From: Thysanoteuthis rhombus
Taxonomy: Eukaryota > Mollusca > Cephalopoda > Oegopsida > Thysanoteuthidae
Direction of reading: 5' to 3'
NCBI GenBank assembly: GCA_963457665.1
Contig: OY735225.1
Location: 108,501-172,500, forward strand
Length of the DNA: 64,000 nucleotides
The notes below the pieces were generated by a model. It saw only the letters and a list, made by a program, of their open reading frames with translations. It ran no database searches and was not told where the DNA came from. Positions 1 to 11,900 of the stretch are shown piece after piece (positions within the stretch are counted from its first letter, which is position 1; each line of letters starts with the position of its first letter). The translations under genes were made by a program, and so were the position numbers.

Positions 1-54
1 ACTCTTGCCACGTTCATTTTGAAACTGCTCTCCTGTTCCTTCGTCTCCAGACAT
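1..54 (-). CDS. Divergent histone H4-like protein, 5' fragment (copy A)
   Basis: The window starts inside this gene. The minus strand reads ATG at 54-52 and encodes the first 18 residues (MSGDEGTGEQ then FQNERGKS), identical to the three complete copies. The rest of the gene lies left of the window. It uses CAA for Gln12, as in copy B; copies C and D use CAG. Its promoter is present at 99-261. See copy D for the family argument. Confidence 0.8.
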   Translation of the reverse strand, partial: MSGDEGTGEQFQNERGKS

Positions 55-98
55 GATGAATGCTTGGTAGTGTGAAACTGGCTGACTGATAGCTTTCC

Positions 99-261
99 TT
101 TTTATACAGCTCCGATATTAGTTTAACAGGCAGCAGTCAGCGCAGAACGTAGGCTCCTAGTTCAGGTGTGTGCTTAGTTGAATTTTCATTGGTTACAAAT
201 TACACACATTTTTGTTTTTGAAAATTTGAGCGCGAAAATATCAGCAGTTTGAGCGCGAAAA
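99..261 (-). promoter_or_regulatory. H4-like promoter, copy A (TATA, CCAAT, two E2F-like sites)
   Basis: Read on the minus strand, a TATAAAAA box lies at 106-99, about 45 bases before the ATG. A CCAAT box lies at 192-188. Two TTTTCGCGC sequences at 238-230 and 261-253 match the E2F-type consensus. The layout is the same in all four copies. Role is inferred from motif matches and spacing. Confidence 0.6.
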
Positions 262-479
262 TATCTATAGTTTGCAAGCCGCATGTCTCTGATTCCAACG
301 TATCAGTAAGCACATTCCATTACTCGCCAATTACAATGAAAGTGGAGATAAGTGAAAATTAAAGAAGCTTCCTTTTAGTCGATTATTTATTACAACTTTT
401 TGAATTCATTTAAACTTTTTACTTGTTTCATTGCAGCGTTGACCTGGGATAGAGAACGACTAAAGAAAAAGACAGAAAT

Positions 480-1800
480 ATACAGTAACAAAAATGTGAT
501 GTGATGTTTTTTACCATTTAGCAGTGATTTTTCTTACCATTTCTATTATTCTTTGACCCTATCCCAATTTTGATTTCGGTTAAGAAAACAACGTAACAAC
601 ACGATGGAATAAAATAGTAGTTGTGATTTAATGATATTCACTCCATCTTTTCTTAACAAAAATTATTTTTCAAAAACTTTATCTCAATCTTTTTGTTTTC
701 AATCTGAGTTTGAGAGAGAGATGGAAGTAAATAGTAGTGAAAATGTAATGTGATCTCTACCACTAGTGATGTGTGCTATTATTTTCACAACTTTTTACCA
801 TAAATTCAATATTGAATGTGTCTCATCGAAAATTTGATTTAGTCTAAAAATAAAACAAAATAAACATTAAAAAAGGACTATGGGAATACATAGTGATGAA
901 ATGTAATGTGATTTTTACGAATATTTTCACTAGTTTTTACCTTTGATTCGATATAATATGGGTCTTAATAGTGATTTGAATTCCTCTGAAAATAAGACAA
1001 AAAAATTACGATGGAAATAAATAGTTGTTAAACTTCTATGCTGTTAACATGTTTTTGTTGAAAATTTCTCTTCTTCAAACTTCTATCCTGAATTTTTAGG
1101 TTTAATCAGAATTTTAGAAAAAGATGGACATAAATAATAGTTAAATCATAATGTTATTTCTACCATTAGTGATTTCTCTTACTATTTTTACTACTTCTTA
1201 CCTTAGAGTCTATATTACGTCTAATCACAAATTTTATTTACTTTGAGAAAGCAACATAAAATTACGATGAAATTAAAAAGTAATTGTAATTATTTGATAT
1301 CCACATTTTTTTCTGAAAAAAAAAAATTAATCTCAAACTTTTAGTTTTTTATCAAAATTTACAAAAAGGACAGACATAAATAGAAGTGAAAATGTAATTT
1401 GATTCAGACTGAAAAAACAATATAAAATTAAATACTAGTTGCAATTAAATGATATTCACATTAGTTTTCCCTTCAAAGAACTTGAAAAAGTAATTAATCT
1501 CAAACTTTAAGTTTTCTATCATAATTAAAAAAAAAAAAGATAGACATAAAAAGTAGCAAAAATGTAATGAAATTTATACCACTAGTGACTATTTTTACTA
1601 TTTTATACCTCGTATTCGATATTGAAAGCGTCGTATTATTAATTTGATTTGGTCTAAGTATTAAACAACCAAATTTTGTTGGAATTAAATAGTTGCTAAA
1701 ATTGTATAATATTCACATTTTTTCTTAGTTTTCAATCCCAGATTAAATTTGTAAAGTAATTAAATACTTGTAAATAGAGGGATAGATTTAATGAGATGTA
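480..1800. repeat. Degenerate minisatellite array upstream of H4-like copy A
   Basis: A loose motif recurs: a purine-rich start (gatgga.ataaatagtagt), then a.aatgtaatg.gat, then a pyrimidine-rich stretch with ttttacc. Recognisable starts fall near 721, 880, 1010, 1123, 1267, 1370, 1420, 1541 and 1678, giving irregular monomers of about 110-160 bp. Related sequence lies downstream of the same gene (13,500-14,842). No coding potential seen. Confidence 0.6.
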
Positions 1801-2479
1801 TTTTATTTTATTGATCGTTACTATGATTTACGTTCAACTTTTTACTTGATTCATTTCAAATGGACTCAGGCTACAAAACAACTACACAATTACGATGTGT
1901 GTCATTTTTGTTATAATTTAGAAGAATTTCATAATTTTTTTACAAAAGTTTATCAAACTGAATCTTCACCAAAATTTCTTCGCTTATTCTGCAAAATCGA
2001 AATTTAGAGGCATGCACACCCCAAAAATATCATATGGGACGCCCCCCTGATGCAACATATAATCTATAGTAATATTTGTTTGTCCATGCCTCTTCCACGC
2101 TAAATTCATAATGCCTATTGACCTAATATTTGACATAGAATCAAAATTAATCAATTTCCCATATCAGCTAAGTTTGGAAATCATTTGAAGTCACCAGAAG
2201 TCATACTATAGCCAACCTTCGGTTCAGAACAAATCTAAAATATTTCTCATTGCAAATGGAAAAAAAAGATGTCTCACAATAAGATGAATTCTTATGAAGT
2301 TTCAGGCATTTTTTTTTCTAAAGAGACACGATCACATTTACGCATCAACCAGTTATCTTTTAGGTTGTAGCAGTCACAACGCTCGTGAACATACATATCT
2401 TTTTAAGTCTATTCCCAACAAACATCTTTCATTGCATTTTTTACTGAGTTTGATTGAAAAAGTATTGATTCACTATTAA
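1801..2479. other. Intergenic, no feature recognised
   Basis: AT-rich unique-looking sequence, repeated in the other units (18,244 onward, and inverted near 36,100-36,780). It contains a 61-codon open frame at 2294-2479 with no domain and amino-acid changes between copies, so I do not call a gene. Confidence 0.4.
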
Positions 2480-2880
2480 AAGTGTGTACATATTTTGTCC
2501 CTGGAAAAGAATATATTGACTACTAAAAAAGGAAATACAACAAGGAATGATAGCTCTTTCACTAATCCTAAAATGTACAATCAAAGGTTTACACTTCATT
2601 TTATAAGAGCCTTTCCTTGTGCTGTAATGAAGATTCAGAAAAACAAGGGAGAAAACTTAGAATATATAAAAAAAATTTCAACTCTTTCTTTACGACGTAG
2701 TATTTTTTTGCAACAGAACAATTTTTAAAAAATATCTTCCAATTGAAAACAAATTATCCCCCGAATCTGGTCAACGCTTCCAAAGCCCATCCATAAAGTT
2801 TCATTAAAATTCATTGAAATCATTTAGATATAGTGAGTGGACAGACGGACAAGCCAAAATACATATACCTCTTCTAACTT
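2480..2880 (-). repeat. Interspersed repeat remnant
   Basis: On the minus strand the stretch at 2,760-2,870 resembles the ends of old dispersed elements in invertebrates: a cgtctgtcc-like motif, then a run reading ISMNFNETLWMG, then a GSVDQ-like run. It is present once per unit (18,925-19,320 and inverted at 35,700-36,080). The family cannot be named from sequence alone. Confidence 0.35.
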
Positions 2881-4776
2881 TGTTGGAATTATATATACAA
2901 AATGAAAAACTTAACGAATCAGCTGAATACCTGTCATAATGGGCAATATGAAATTATTGTAAAAAAAATGTAATCCTGTAAATAAGCAGCACAAAATCGC
3001 AATCAATATTTGAACAACATGAATTTTATTTGATATATCTTATCATTAAGAAGTTTGATTTATTTACTTTTTGTTTGCAGTTTTAGAAATAATCAACCTT
3101 CTCGATTGTAAAGTTCTCCACCATATTCTCTGCAATAACGTATTTCATTTCACGGTTGCATATCAGTGGCAGCAATAGAAGGAACAAGAGCCACAAGACT
3201 GGATTCAAATAGAACTCCTTTATTTTAATAATTTAGTTGAGCGAAAATACATCGCGTAGTCTTCGCTTGAAGACAAACGAAACGAAATCCTCACTCACAT
3301 CTATGCAAGTTACAATGGTTTTTGGACAAAAATCATCGGTCAGAAGAAATATTTGGAGCTACTGTTAACTTTTCAACTGATGTTTTCTGTCCACATTAAG
3401 AAACCATATGAAATTCCATATATGATTAATACAAACTTAGTTGGAACATTCGGAATTACTGTTATCCTTTATACTGATGGTTTTTGTCAAAATTAAGATA
3501 CTATATGATAGTACATATTTAACTAATGCAAATACATATATTGTGTCCAACACTTTTAAATTCATTCCAACCATTTAAAGACTGAACACTTGTACATCTG
3601 AAGAGTTTTGGACGAATTTGCCTTCTCAGAAGTGTCAGTCGAAAAGCTTTCAAGATTTGTTTTACAACTAAAACTTCAAACTTTAACTTTTTACTGATTT
3701 TGCTATGCACTTGCTAAGTAGTATAGTATTTAGATTCTGTACAATTAAAAGATGTTTCAAAATTTGTCCTCATTTGTGTAAGTGAAATTGATCAGGAACA
3801 ATTAATTCATTGCGATCTTTCTTCGTACTATTCAGGCAAAGAAGGCAATGAAATGAACGTGGTAAATATTTTGAAGTTTACTTCCTTGCTAGCTTAAAGT
3901 AGCTAATTTTTTTTCTCGGTCTTTCTTTTTCTGCTGTGTGAAAATTGTCACTTTTTAGCGAGAACCACAATTCGGGAGCCTTATTGGATATGATTTTAAA
4001 TAAATTTGAAATAAATGTCCAAAGAATCTACCTTACTTCCCACATCAAATATTCCTCTCGAGATGAATTCCTGTCTAGATGAATTATTACAAAATGTAAC
4101 TTGAATTCGCCTAAACTTGACTACCATATGCGTGAGTTATGAAATTTTATGCTGATTTTTACCAGACATAGAAATTTCTTGAATGTCGATTTTGCTGTGA
4201 AATTGTATCCACATTATTCAAACATACTGTTTAACGATGTTGAAATTATTTGGGCAAAGAGAAAAATGACTTTCATTCGGTAAAACGCCTTATTTTCAGT
4301 TCTTCTCTCTTATATTCTTATATGCTGATAAGAAATAGACGTTGAAAATATGAAATTCTGATAGATTTCAAAGTAAATATTGAATTTGACTGATTCTTTT
4401 TTTCTAATTTCTAATCGTCAGATTGCACAGGAATCTTTTTTCTTCCTCCACCAAAGTACATTCCCACTGAATGCTTGCACAGATGTGAACTAAAAATTGT
4501 TTAGAGATAATTTTTGCATAGACTTTCTCCATGACTTACTTCACTATATTAATATAGTAAAGTATGATTAAATCGGTGATGCTTTTATGGTTTTCAACTA
4601 CTTTATTCGGTTTCAATAAAAATAAACCTTATTTGGTATTTGCGATATGTTGACATAAATCAATAACTCCAATCAATTCAGATTATTGAAATTACTGGAT
4701 AGAATTAAATAAAAACTTTTTACTATATTATTCTAGGTGAAAAACTTACTGTGTTTGGGATGGATAGATTAACTAG
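2881..4776. other. Intergenic, no feature recognised
   Basis: AT-rich sequence conserved among units at the few-percent difference level. Short open stretches exist (for example 3,958-4,005 after an AG), but the equivalent in the second unit has an in-frame stop. Nothing here is supported as a gene. Confidence 0.4.
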
Positions 4777-5703
4777 AAAGTGACTCGGAGGAGTCAGCTG
4801 GAGAGGTATGTATTTTTTTCTTTATTTTATTGTTTTATTCAGTAAATGCTAGATCGACGGTGGTTTCATAAACATCTTGTGCTGAGCTAGTGTTGGCACA
4901 AGGCTCAGCTCTTGGAGCATCTACAGAAATTGAGCTCCATTGTTATAACTTGAGGGGGCGAGTATAGTAGCCTGTACTCAGCAATGACGTGATACTCATT
5001 GGTTAGGGATTTTATGTTTTGAGGCTGAAAGTTTCAAACAAATCTTTCTGAATATTGATTAACTGAAACAATTGCACTTCATGTCTGATGATATATTGAT
5101 ATAGTTGAACCAGTGTCCTCATCTTGCTGTCCCAATGAATAAAAATGACCGTTTCATTTTATTGATATCAACTGTTCAGTGTATATTAGGTAATTATTTC
5201 ATATTATGATGAATGCAATTTTAATTTCAAAATTAAACAAAATAGTCTCTATAGTTCATTGTATCCCTTTTAGGTTTGATTATGATTCTATCATTAAATT
5301 CACTTTTAATAATCGAATGTTTGGCTAAACTTACTGAAATACTTATTCTGAAGGCATTCATAAGTTTTTTGATATTTTATTATATAGTCACTTTTGAACA
5401 TTTCTCCAGTATTTTTATTACATAATTCAACCTTTTAGTACAATACTTGAGCAAATTTCCTCTTCCTTTAGATGATAAATCTGTTTTTTTACAATGCCTG
5501 CCATGAATTTGAAGCTTTCATTTATTTTATGAGTTGGTATTTATTCAATTTTTTTAATTACTTTACAGGATGTATGCCCTACCAACGACTCGTCGAATTC
5601 TATCGATATCCTAGTCGAAACGTTGGATAATTATCTACCAAAATGGCTTATTGAGGAGTTATTCAAATTAAAAGTGACTTATTTTTTCTTTGGTTGTCTG
5701 TGA
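4777..5703 (+). other. Candidate two-exon coding fragment, unit 1 (weak)
   Basis: A 29-base segment (4,777-4,805) ends at a good donor (GAG|gtatgt). A second open segment (5,569-5,703) follows a pyrimidine-rich acceptor ending tttacag. Joined in frame they read an acidic serine-rich run (ESDSEESAGED) followed by a helix-like run (LVETLDNYLPKWLIEELF), ending at TGA 5,701-5,703. The first segment's acceptor (aactag) is poor, and no start exon or domain is recognised. The same segments occur without indels in unit 2, with two amino-acid changes. It may be a fragment of an old transposon or of a host gene. Confidence 0.25.
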
Positions 5704-7150
5704 TATTTTCAAGATCAATACAATTTATTATAGACTTTTGAATTGAATTCATTGTTTTGTGTTTTTTAATTTTTTATTTAATGATTTGGATGTTATTTTC
5801 CGCAGCCTTCTTCAGCCTGTTATATTCAGTAATGTTTGAATTTAGAACTGAACCCTTTATATCTTCATGGGTAAACTTCTTATTTCTCTATCCATGCTAC
5901 AGATATCTCTTCTGGAGAATTTATTCCTGTGTTTTTGTTGTTTTTTTTTTGTTGTTGAATGGAATGAAATTTAAAGGAGAAAGTTAGAAATTGACAAAAG
6001 CAGTGCAGGTACTGCTTGAATATGTATGTATTTTTTAAACACACAAAGAGTCACTTCGTTTCTATTTTTGCTCAAACGCCCTCCCACTTTTATGACATTT
6101 GCACCTTCAAATGTTGGAGTTCTTTATCTTTATCTCTTTCCTTGAAAGATCAACTGTCATGAAATACATTTTGATACGCTACCTGCAGTTTTTTTAATTC
6201 TGGAATAAAGAATTTCAAAAAGTGCTCATTTATTCATTTGGTGCATATTGCAGAACAATTACCAAATATATCGAGCATCACTATCTGAGTAGTTTAGAAA
6301 TAGCCTTTTTTCAAGACGGTACTGGTTTTCTATATGGTTTTAAAATCCGGCTACAATACACATTCTGAATTGAAATATGTATCTATGATTCTCAACCTCC
6401 AAGGATGTTCTCGTTGGATAACTTGGCGGCTACGAATTGTTCGAAATAATATCGCTCAAACAGCAAATTGAGTATGCATTACTGTAAAATGCTTTTATTT
6501 TTTGCCTGGCACACCGGCCATGGCGTCTGCAAATAGACCAAGATGACGTGTACTTCATTCTGAATAATCTGAAATAACTTTTTAAAGACTGGTTTCTTGA
6601 TAGTTCTTTGAAATCTGGGTCTCATTTCGATTCAAACTTTATCAACCCTCTAAATACACCTGGATTTCCTGAATCCTCCTTTTCATTTTGTCTACGTCAA
6701 GAAATCATAAAGTTTCCACAAAATGTGATGTAGTCAATTATCTTGGATAAAATATCACGATTCTCGGTAACCTTCCTGTTTAGCTTATTGATCAAGTTCA
6801 TTGGTTCAAGTTTTTCTTTATTATCTACGCTTAATAAAAGCAATAAGGCAACCATATTGTTATACTTCTTTGACGTTTCATCTTTATCAGGGTTTTTTCA
6901 TTTTATTTATACTTTTAAAACTGTCTTTTGTACATGTTACAGCACCTGGGTAAGTGAGCGAATATATGGTGAATTTTCGAACAATGCTCAAATAAGGCAC
7001 AACTTAGCAATCAGATTCCTGAACTCATGCAGTATTTTTGATTAATTAAAGAAAGAAGATATAATGTTTTTAAAATACAACTATATCTTTTTCTTCCTCT
7101 TCTTTACAGATTGGATCATAAAGACGAACAAAGTTAATTATAGAGTTTTT
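5704..7150. other. Intergenic, AT-rich, no supported gene
   Basis: Contains hydrophobic open frames at 5,757-5,987 and 6,743-7,045. Both begin at TTG rather than ATG, have no recognisable domain and change freely between unit copies. I see no gene here. Confidence 0.4.
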
Positions 7151-8120
7151 CATGAAAGAGAATGTTAGTTTTGCTAAAAACGTGGGAGGGCCTGTGTCTG
7201 CTCGGACCCTCCGACGTCACAGGTCCTATAAATGCATTTGTTAATTCAGATATATATTTCACCTTAATTATGTTGGGGGGGGGCCTCAATGCCCCCTTTG
7301 TGGCTCTCTGGCCCTGCCTCTATATGAATAGGTAAACGAAACGCCATCAGGTGTTGTGACGCCATGAAGGTAAGAGGAGGCATGACCAGATATTTCAATA
7401 GTCATGACACGGCGCCTTAAAAAGACTTTTTTGACCGGTAGTGCGGCGGATATATTAGGAGATCATAGATAATCATCGAAGTGAATAAATGGAAAGAAAC
7501 ACTCAAGGACAGCCATAAGATAATTGGTTAACTCAGCAAGATGAACTTGTGTCCTTAGTGGATTCGAGGCAGTTAGGGTCACTGACCTAAAAAATTCAGC
7601 GAGCCCAGCTGCGACCTTACAAGAGAGTATATGACCCAGAACGCCTTAAATCGGTCATATGAACAAAATAAACCGCCAAGCACACTAAGATCTGTGATCC
7701 CCGCAATATTTCTCGACCATTCTCGCTGCTCCTGTGAATATCTGTTTAAAGTTTAGCCCACGTGTGGATTTCGAGGAGATAATTGCCTTGGTGTCGCTTA
7801 GGTGCACCCAAGTTCATCTTGCCTGGCTCACCAATTATCCTAGGACCGGCCCTAAGCGCTAGTTCCCTTCCCTGGGGCATTGTACAAAAAATGCTATATA
7901 CATTCATGTATATCAGTGGCGGCAAGAACAGAGAACACAATGACCCCGACCGGCTTAGGTTGGTCGAATCGACGAATTAAACCCCAAAGATTTTCGGGGT
8001 GATTGAGCTCTCTTCTAGGGTTTCGGCACTGTTTTTCGAGGCTAGAGTCACGCTTGCTACTTTGATTGTATAAATCCCGATCGTGTTATCATCAGGGGTG
8101 ATCAATTAATTATATGATTT
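7150..8120. repeat. GC-richer interspersed repeat block, unit 1
   Basis: Base composition is clearly richer in G+C than its surroundings. The part at 7,780-7,925 (gttcatcttgcctggctc through tatatcagtggcggca) recurs inverted at 11,190-11,320. The parts at 7,330-7,420 and 7,930-8,060 resemble 11,665-11,760 and 11,810-11,900. This is a dispersed mobile-element family of unknown class. Same block in unit 2 at about 23,600-24,560. Confidence 0.5.
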
Positions 8121-8724
8121 ATTATCGTAAATAGAGTGGATCCATTTGATTTTCCCTGATTCTCTTTTGACTGCAGACATGAAAGGTCACTTACATTCGT
8201 CATCACCTTACCGTGTAGCAAATTAATCCCAAACAATAGTCAATAAGCTCTCTTTAATGTTCCATTAAATTTCAAAAAACACCAGTTGACTTTTCATCTC
8301 TAATCACAGCGATATGGTCATTTTTACATGACCATATTATAACGTTGTTTTTTTTCCATGAATTATCTATTGTAAAATTTGTACAATAAGATTTAGTATT
8401 TGAAATATCATATATAAGATTTATGAAGGAAGAAATATGCCTCCGATCGTTTGTTAGATGTAAGCGAAAATGTAATTGAAGCAGTACAATACAATTCATA
8501 AACTAAATTTCATTGTCTTTGTTCATAATATGTCTTTACACTTATGATCGTAAGTAAAAACAAATGTAGAGAGAAAAGAGAATTCATCAATGTAGTTTAG
8601 CAAGTTGGCAAAAATTCTTCAAGTGACAAAACAATTTATGATGAATTTTCCTTTTTTTACTAACTTTAAAGAAAGCACCAAGACTTTTTATCTCAAATGT
8701 TTTGATGAAATATTGTATTTCCAA
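8121..8724. other. Intergenic, no feature recognised
   Basis: AT-rich with only short chance reading frames. Present in both tandem units. Confidence 0.4.
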
Positions 8725-11010
8725 ACACACTGGTTGAATTCTTGTTTCCTGTAACTGATGCAACCAGGTTATTTGAACAGGGCCTTAATTTTATAATCCA
8801 TTTCATAATAAAATTCATCTATTGTAAAATTAAAAATGTATGTTCTATTTATGTACGACAAAATTATGTATCTAATACATATATGTTTCAACTTATACAC
8901 TACGTAGAACAATTTTGAACAAAAGAAGAATTGCAATCTTTATTACAACACAAGTACAAATAATTAATACAACATTTTATTGTAACTACATCCCTAAAGA
9001 TTTTCAGCTAACAGCTAAATCATATATAATGTGTCTATACACATACGAACGTATATATATCCAAAAGTTCTTGAATTTTTTTGATTGAGAGATACCTTTT
9101 CGTATCCTCCATACATTTATGTATTCCCACACTTTTGGCCATCCACTATCTCCGAAAGTTATCAAATAATTCCAAAGACATTTTTTCAGGAAGGGATTAG
9201 CCTACTATAGAGCGTAAAAATCACATTCAGATAAAAATGTAAAAAAAGGTATTATTTTAACTATCACTGAGATATTTTTGTTTTTTGGTTGTAGTTTCTT
9301 AGATGAAGGTAAAGAAATTGGAGAAAATGGACAAAAATATTTCCGTGAATATGAGCTATCTTGGAAAATACATTGAAAATAGGAAAACCAATGATATCAT
9401 TGGAATCATCTCATCAAACTACATCAGAAACGACCATAAAATCAATATGAAAAAAATGACATTCAAAATCACATTTTTGGCATATATAGGCTATCTCGTA
9501 GACCTGTAATCCCGGTAAATATCAGCTCTTTCCATACATATGAGCTATATCGAAGAATATGTTGAATATAAAAAAATAATGATATCATTGGAATCAGTGC
9601 ATCAAACTACATCAGGGATGTCCATAAAATCGATATGTAGAAAAAGCATTCAAAATCACATTTAAGGCATGTATAGGCTATGTTTTAGAAGTGCATTTGA
9701 AGCAAATATCGGCTATTTGCAAGAATTGCATTTTCAAAAAATATGACCAATCTAAAAAAATACATCGAATATAGCAAAACCAATGACATCATCGGAATCA
9801 ATGCATCAAATTTCATCAAAAACTCACATAAAATCAATATGTAAGAATGACATCCGAAATCACATTTTTGGTATGTATAGGCCATGTCGTAGAACTGCAT
9901 TTCTGGCCAATATCGGCAATTTCTGTGATTATGAGCTATCTCGAAAAATATATCGAATATAGCAAAACTAAGGACATCATTGGAATCAGGGCATCAAACT
10001 ACATCAGAAACAACCATAAAATCGATATGCAAAAATGACATTCATAATCACATTCTGGCATGTGGCAAAAGTTCATTTGAAGCAAATATCGGCTATTTGC
10101 AAGAATTGCATTTTCCGAAAATATCAGCTAACTCAAAAAATACATTGAATATAGCAAAACCAATAACTTCAATCGAATCAGTGGTTCAAACTACATAAGA
10201 AACGACCATAAAATTGATATGTAAAAATGACATCCAAAATCACATTTTTGGCATGTATAGGCTGTGTCGTACAACTGCATTCCAAGCCAATATTGGCTAT
10301 TATCTGTGAATATGAGCTATCTCGACAAATACATAGAATATAGCAAAACCAATGACATCATTGGAATCAGTGCACAAAACTACATAAGAAACAACTATAA
10401 AATCGATATGTATGATTGACATTCAAAATCACATTTTTGGCATGTATAGGCTATGTCATAAAACTGCATTTCCAGCAAATATCGGCTATTTGCAAGAATA
10501 GCATTTTCCAAAACTATGAGCTAACTCAAAAAACAAATCGAATATGGCAAAACCAATAACATCATTGGAATCAGTGCATCAAACTAGTGGTTGAATTCTT
10601 GTTTCTCATAACTGATGCAACAAGGTTATTTCAACTGGGTCTTAATTTTACGATTAATTTCACAATACATCTATTGTAAAATTAAAATCATATGTTCTAT
10701 TTATGTACGACAAAATTCTGTATTCGATATATATTTTTGTGCACTTATATACTAGGCATGAACAATTTTAGAGAAAGAAGAATTACGATCTATATTATTA
10801 TCTCCGACTGGTATCATTGAATTCAGATGACATTTTGTCAAGAAGGTGTTGGCCTACTATAGAGTATAAGGATCACATTGAGATTAGAAATGTAAAAAAA
10901 TGTCCATATAAAATCCTTGTACTCTTTCACTGAGATATTTTTGTTTCTCAGATGTTGTTTCTTAGACGAAGGTGAAAAATTGAATAAAATTGACAAAAAT
11001 ATTTATTCTT
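8725..11010. repeat. Satellite array framed by long direct repeats, unit 1
   Basis: About seven monomers of roughly 190 bp (9,300-10,590) carry the landmarks ccaatgatatcattgg, gcatcaaactacatcagaaac, accataaaatcgatatg and cacatttttggcatgtatagg. The landmark gcatcaaacta recurs near 9,411, 9,599, 9,803, 9,989, 10,183, 10,369 and 10,577. The array is framed by diverged direct repeats, 8,725-9,350 and 10,585-11,010: both contain ggttgaattcttgtttc, ttctatttatgtacgacaaa, gcctactatagag and cactgagatatttttgttt in that order. Short frames inside are satellite, not genes. Confidence 0.75.
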
Positions 11011-11159
11011 GAAACTTTTACATGTTTTATCTAGAATACAATCAAAAGAACAAATTTGAGTAACAGCATTTAATTCTATTATAGAAATTTATAACAAGAA
11101 TAGAAGTTTCAAGCCGAAAAATAACCGATAAAACATTCATTTTTATGAGGGTTGAAAAT

Positions 11160-11497
11160 TGGACGAATTGTGGGCAGGGGCCAAGTCAGACCTAGTGCCG
11201 CCACTGACATACATAATAGTGAATACAAATTTAAGAAGAGGCGAAGAAACTGGCGCCATAGGCAGGCCCTAGGTTACTTGGCGAGCCAGACAAGATGAAC
11301 TTGAATGCCCTTAGCGACATCAGGTCTGATTTTGTTGTGATAAGAAAAAAAATTTTTCTGTGAAAGAGTCTTTCAAAGCGTAGCTAAATCAAAACAAATC
11401 AAAAGGATAATTGATGACTCGGGAAAGATGAACTTGTGCCCTCAAGAACACCTGCTGTCATATGGTTGTGATATTCTCCCAATGCATAGCCTAACTG

Positions 11498-11568
<71 letters not shown>

Positions 11569-11575
11569 TATATAT

Positions 11576-11653
<78 letters not shown>

Positions 11654-11900
11654 CACCCAGTTATCATTGACCAGGTGATGTGATGCTATGAAGGGAAGAG
11701 GAAGCGTGACCTGATATTCCAAATGTTGTGTCACGGCACCCGAGAGTGAATTTCTTCCCCCTGATATTCAAATAGACATGACACAGCGTCGGGTAGTGAC
11801 AATCTCTTATCCATTCGACCGACTTAGGAGGGTTGGGGTCATAGTCTTCTCTTCTAAAGTCTCAGCTGGGCTCTTTGTGTTTCGTGAGGGTAAAGACATG
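11160..11900. repeat. Inverted interspersed repeat plus long (AT)n tract, unit 1
   Basis: 11,190-11,320 is an inverted, diverged copy of 7,780-7,925. An AT dinucleotide tract of about 150 bp (11,500-11,651), broken by short CACA islands, follows. The part at 11,665-11,900 belongs to the same dispersed family as 7,330-8,060. The IYIYIY frames across the tract are artefacts. Confidence 0.65.

Noticed and set aside
3958-4005. Open exon-like stretch reading REPQFGSLIGYDFK before a stop
   Set aside because: In the second unit the first codon is TGA, and there is no partner exon.
6743-7045. 100-codon hydrophobic frame, also at 23,187-23,489
   Set aside because: Begins with TTG, has no domain, and shows about six amino-acid changes between the two copies, with no sign of selection.
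9303-10198. Several 60-70 codon frames, identical between units 1 and 2
   Set aside because: They lie within tandem satellite monomers; identity reflects homogenised DNA, not coding.
9300-10590. Regularly spaced repeats, considered as a CRISPR array
   Set aside because: Eukaryotic context; the whole monomer is repetitive with no unique spacers, and no cas genes are present.
11399-11734. IYIYIY-type frames across AT tracts, on both strands, in both units
   Set aside because: Pure microsatellite translation.
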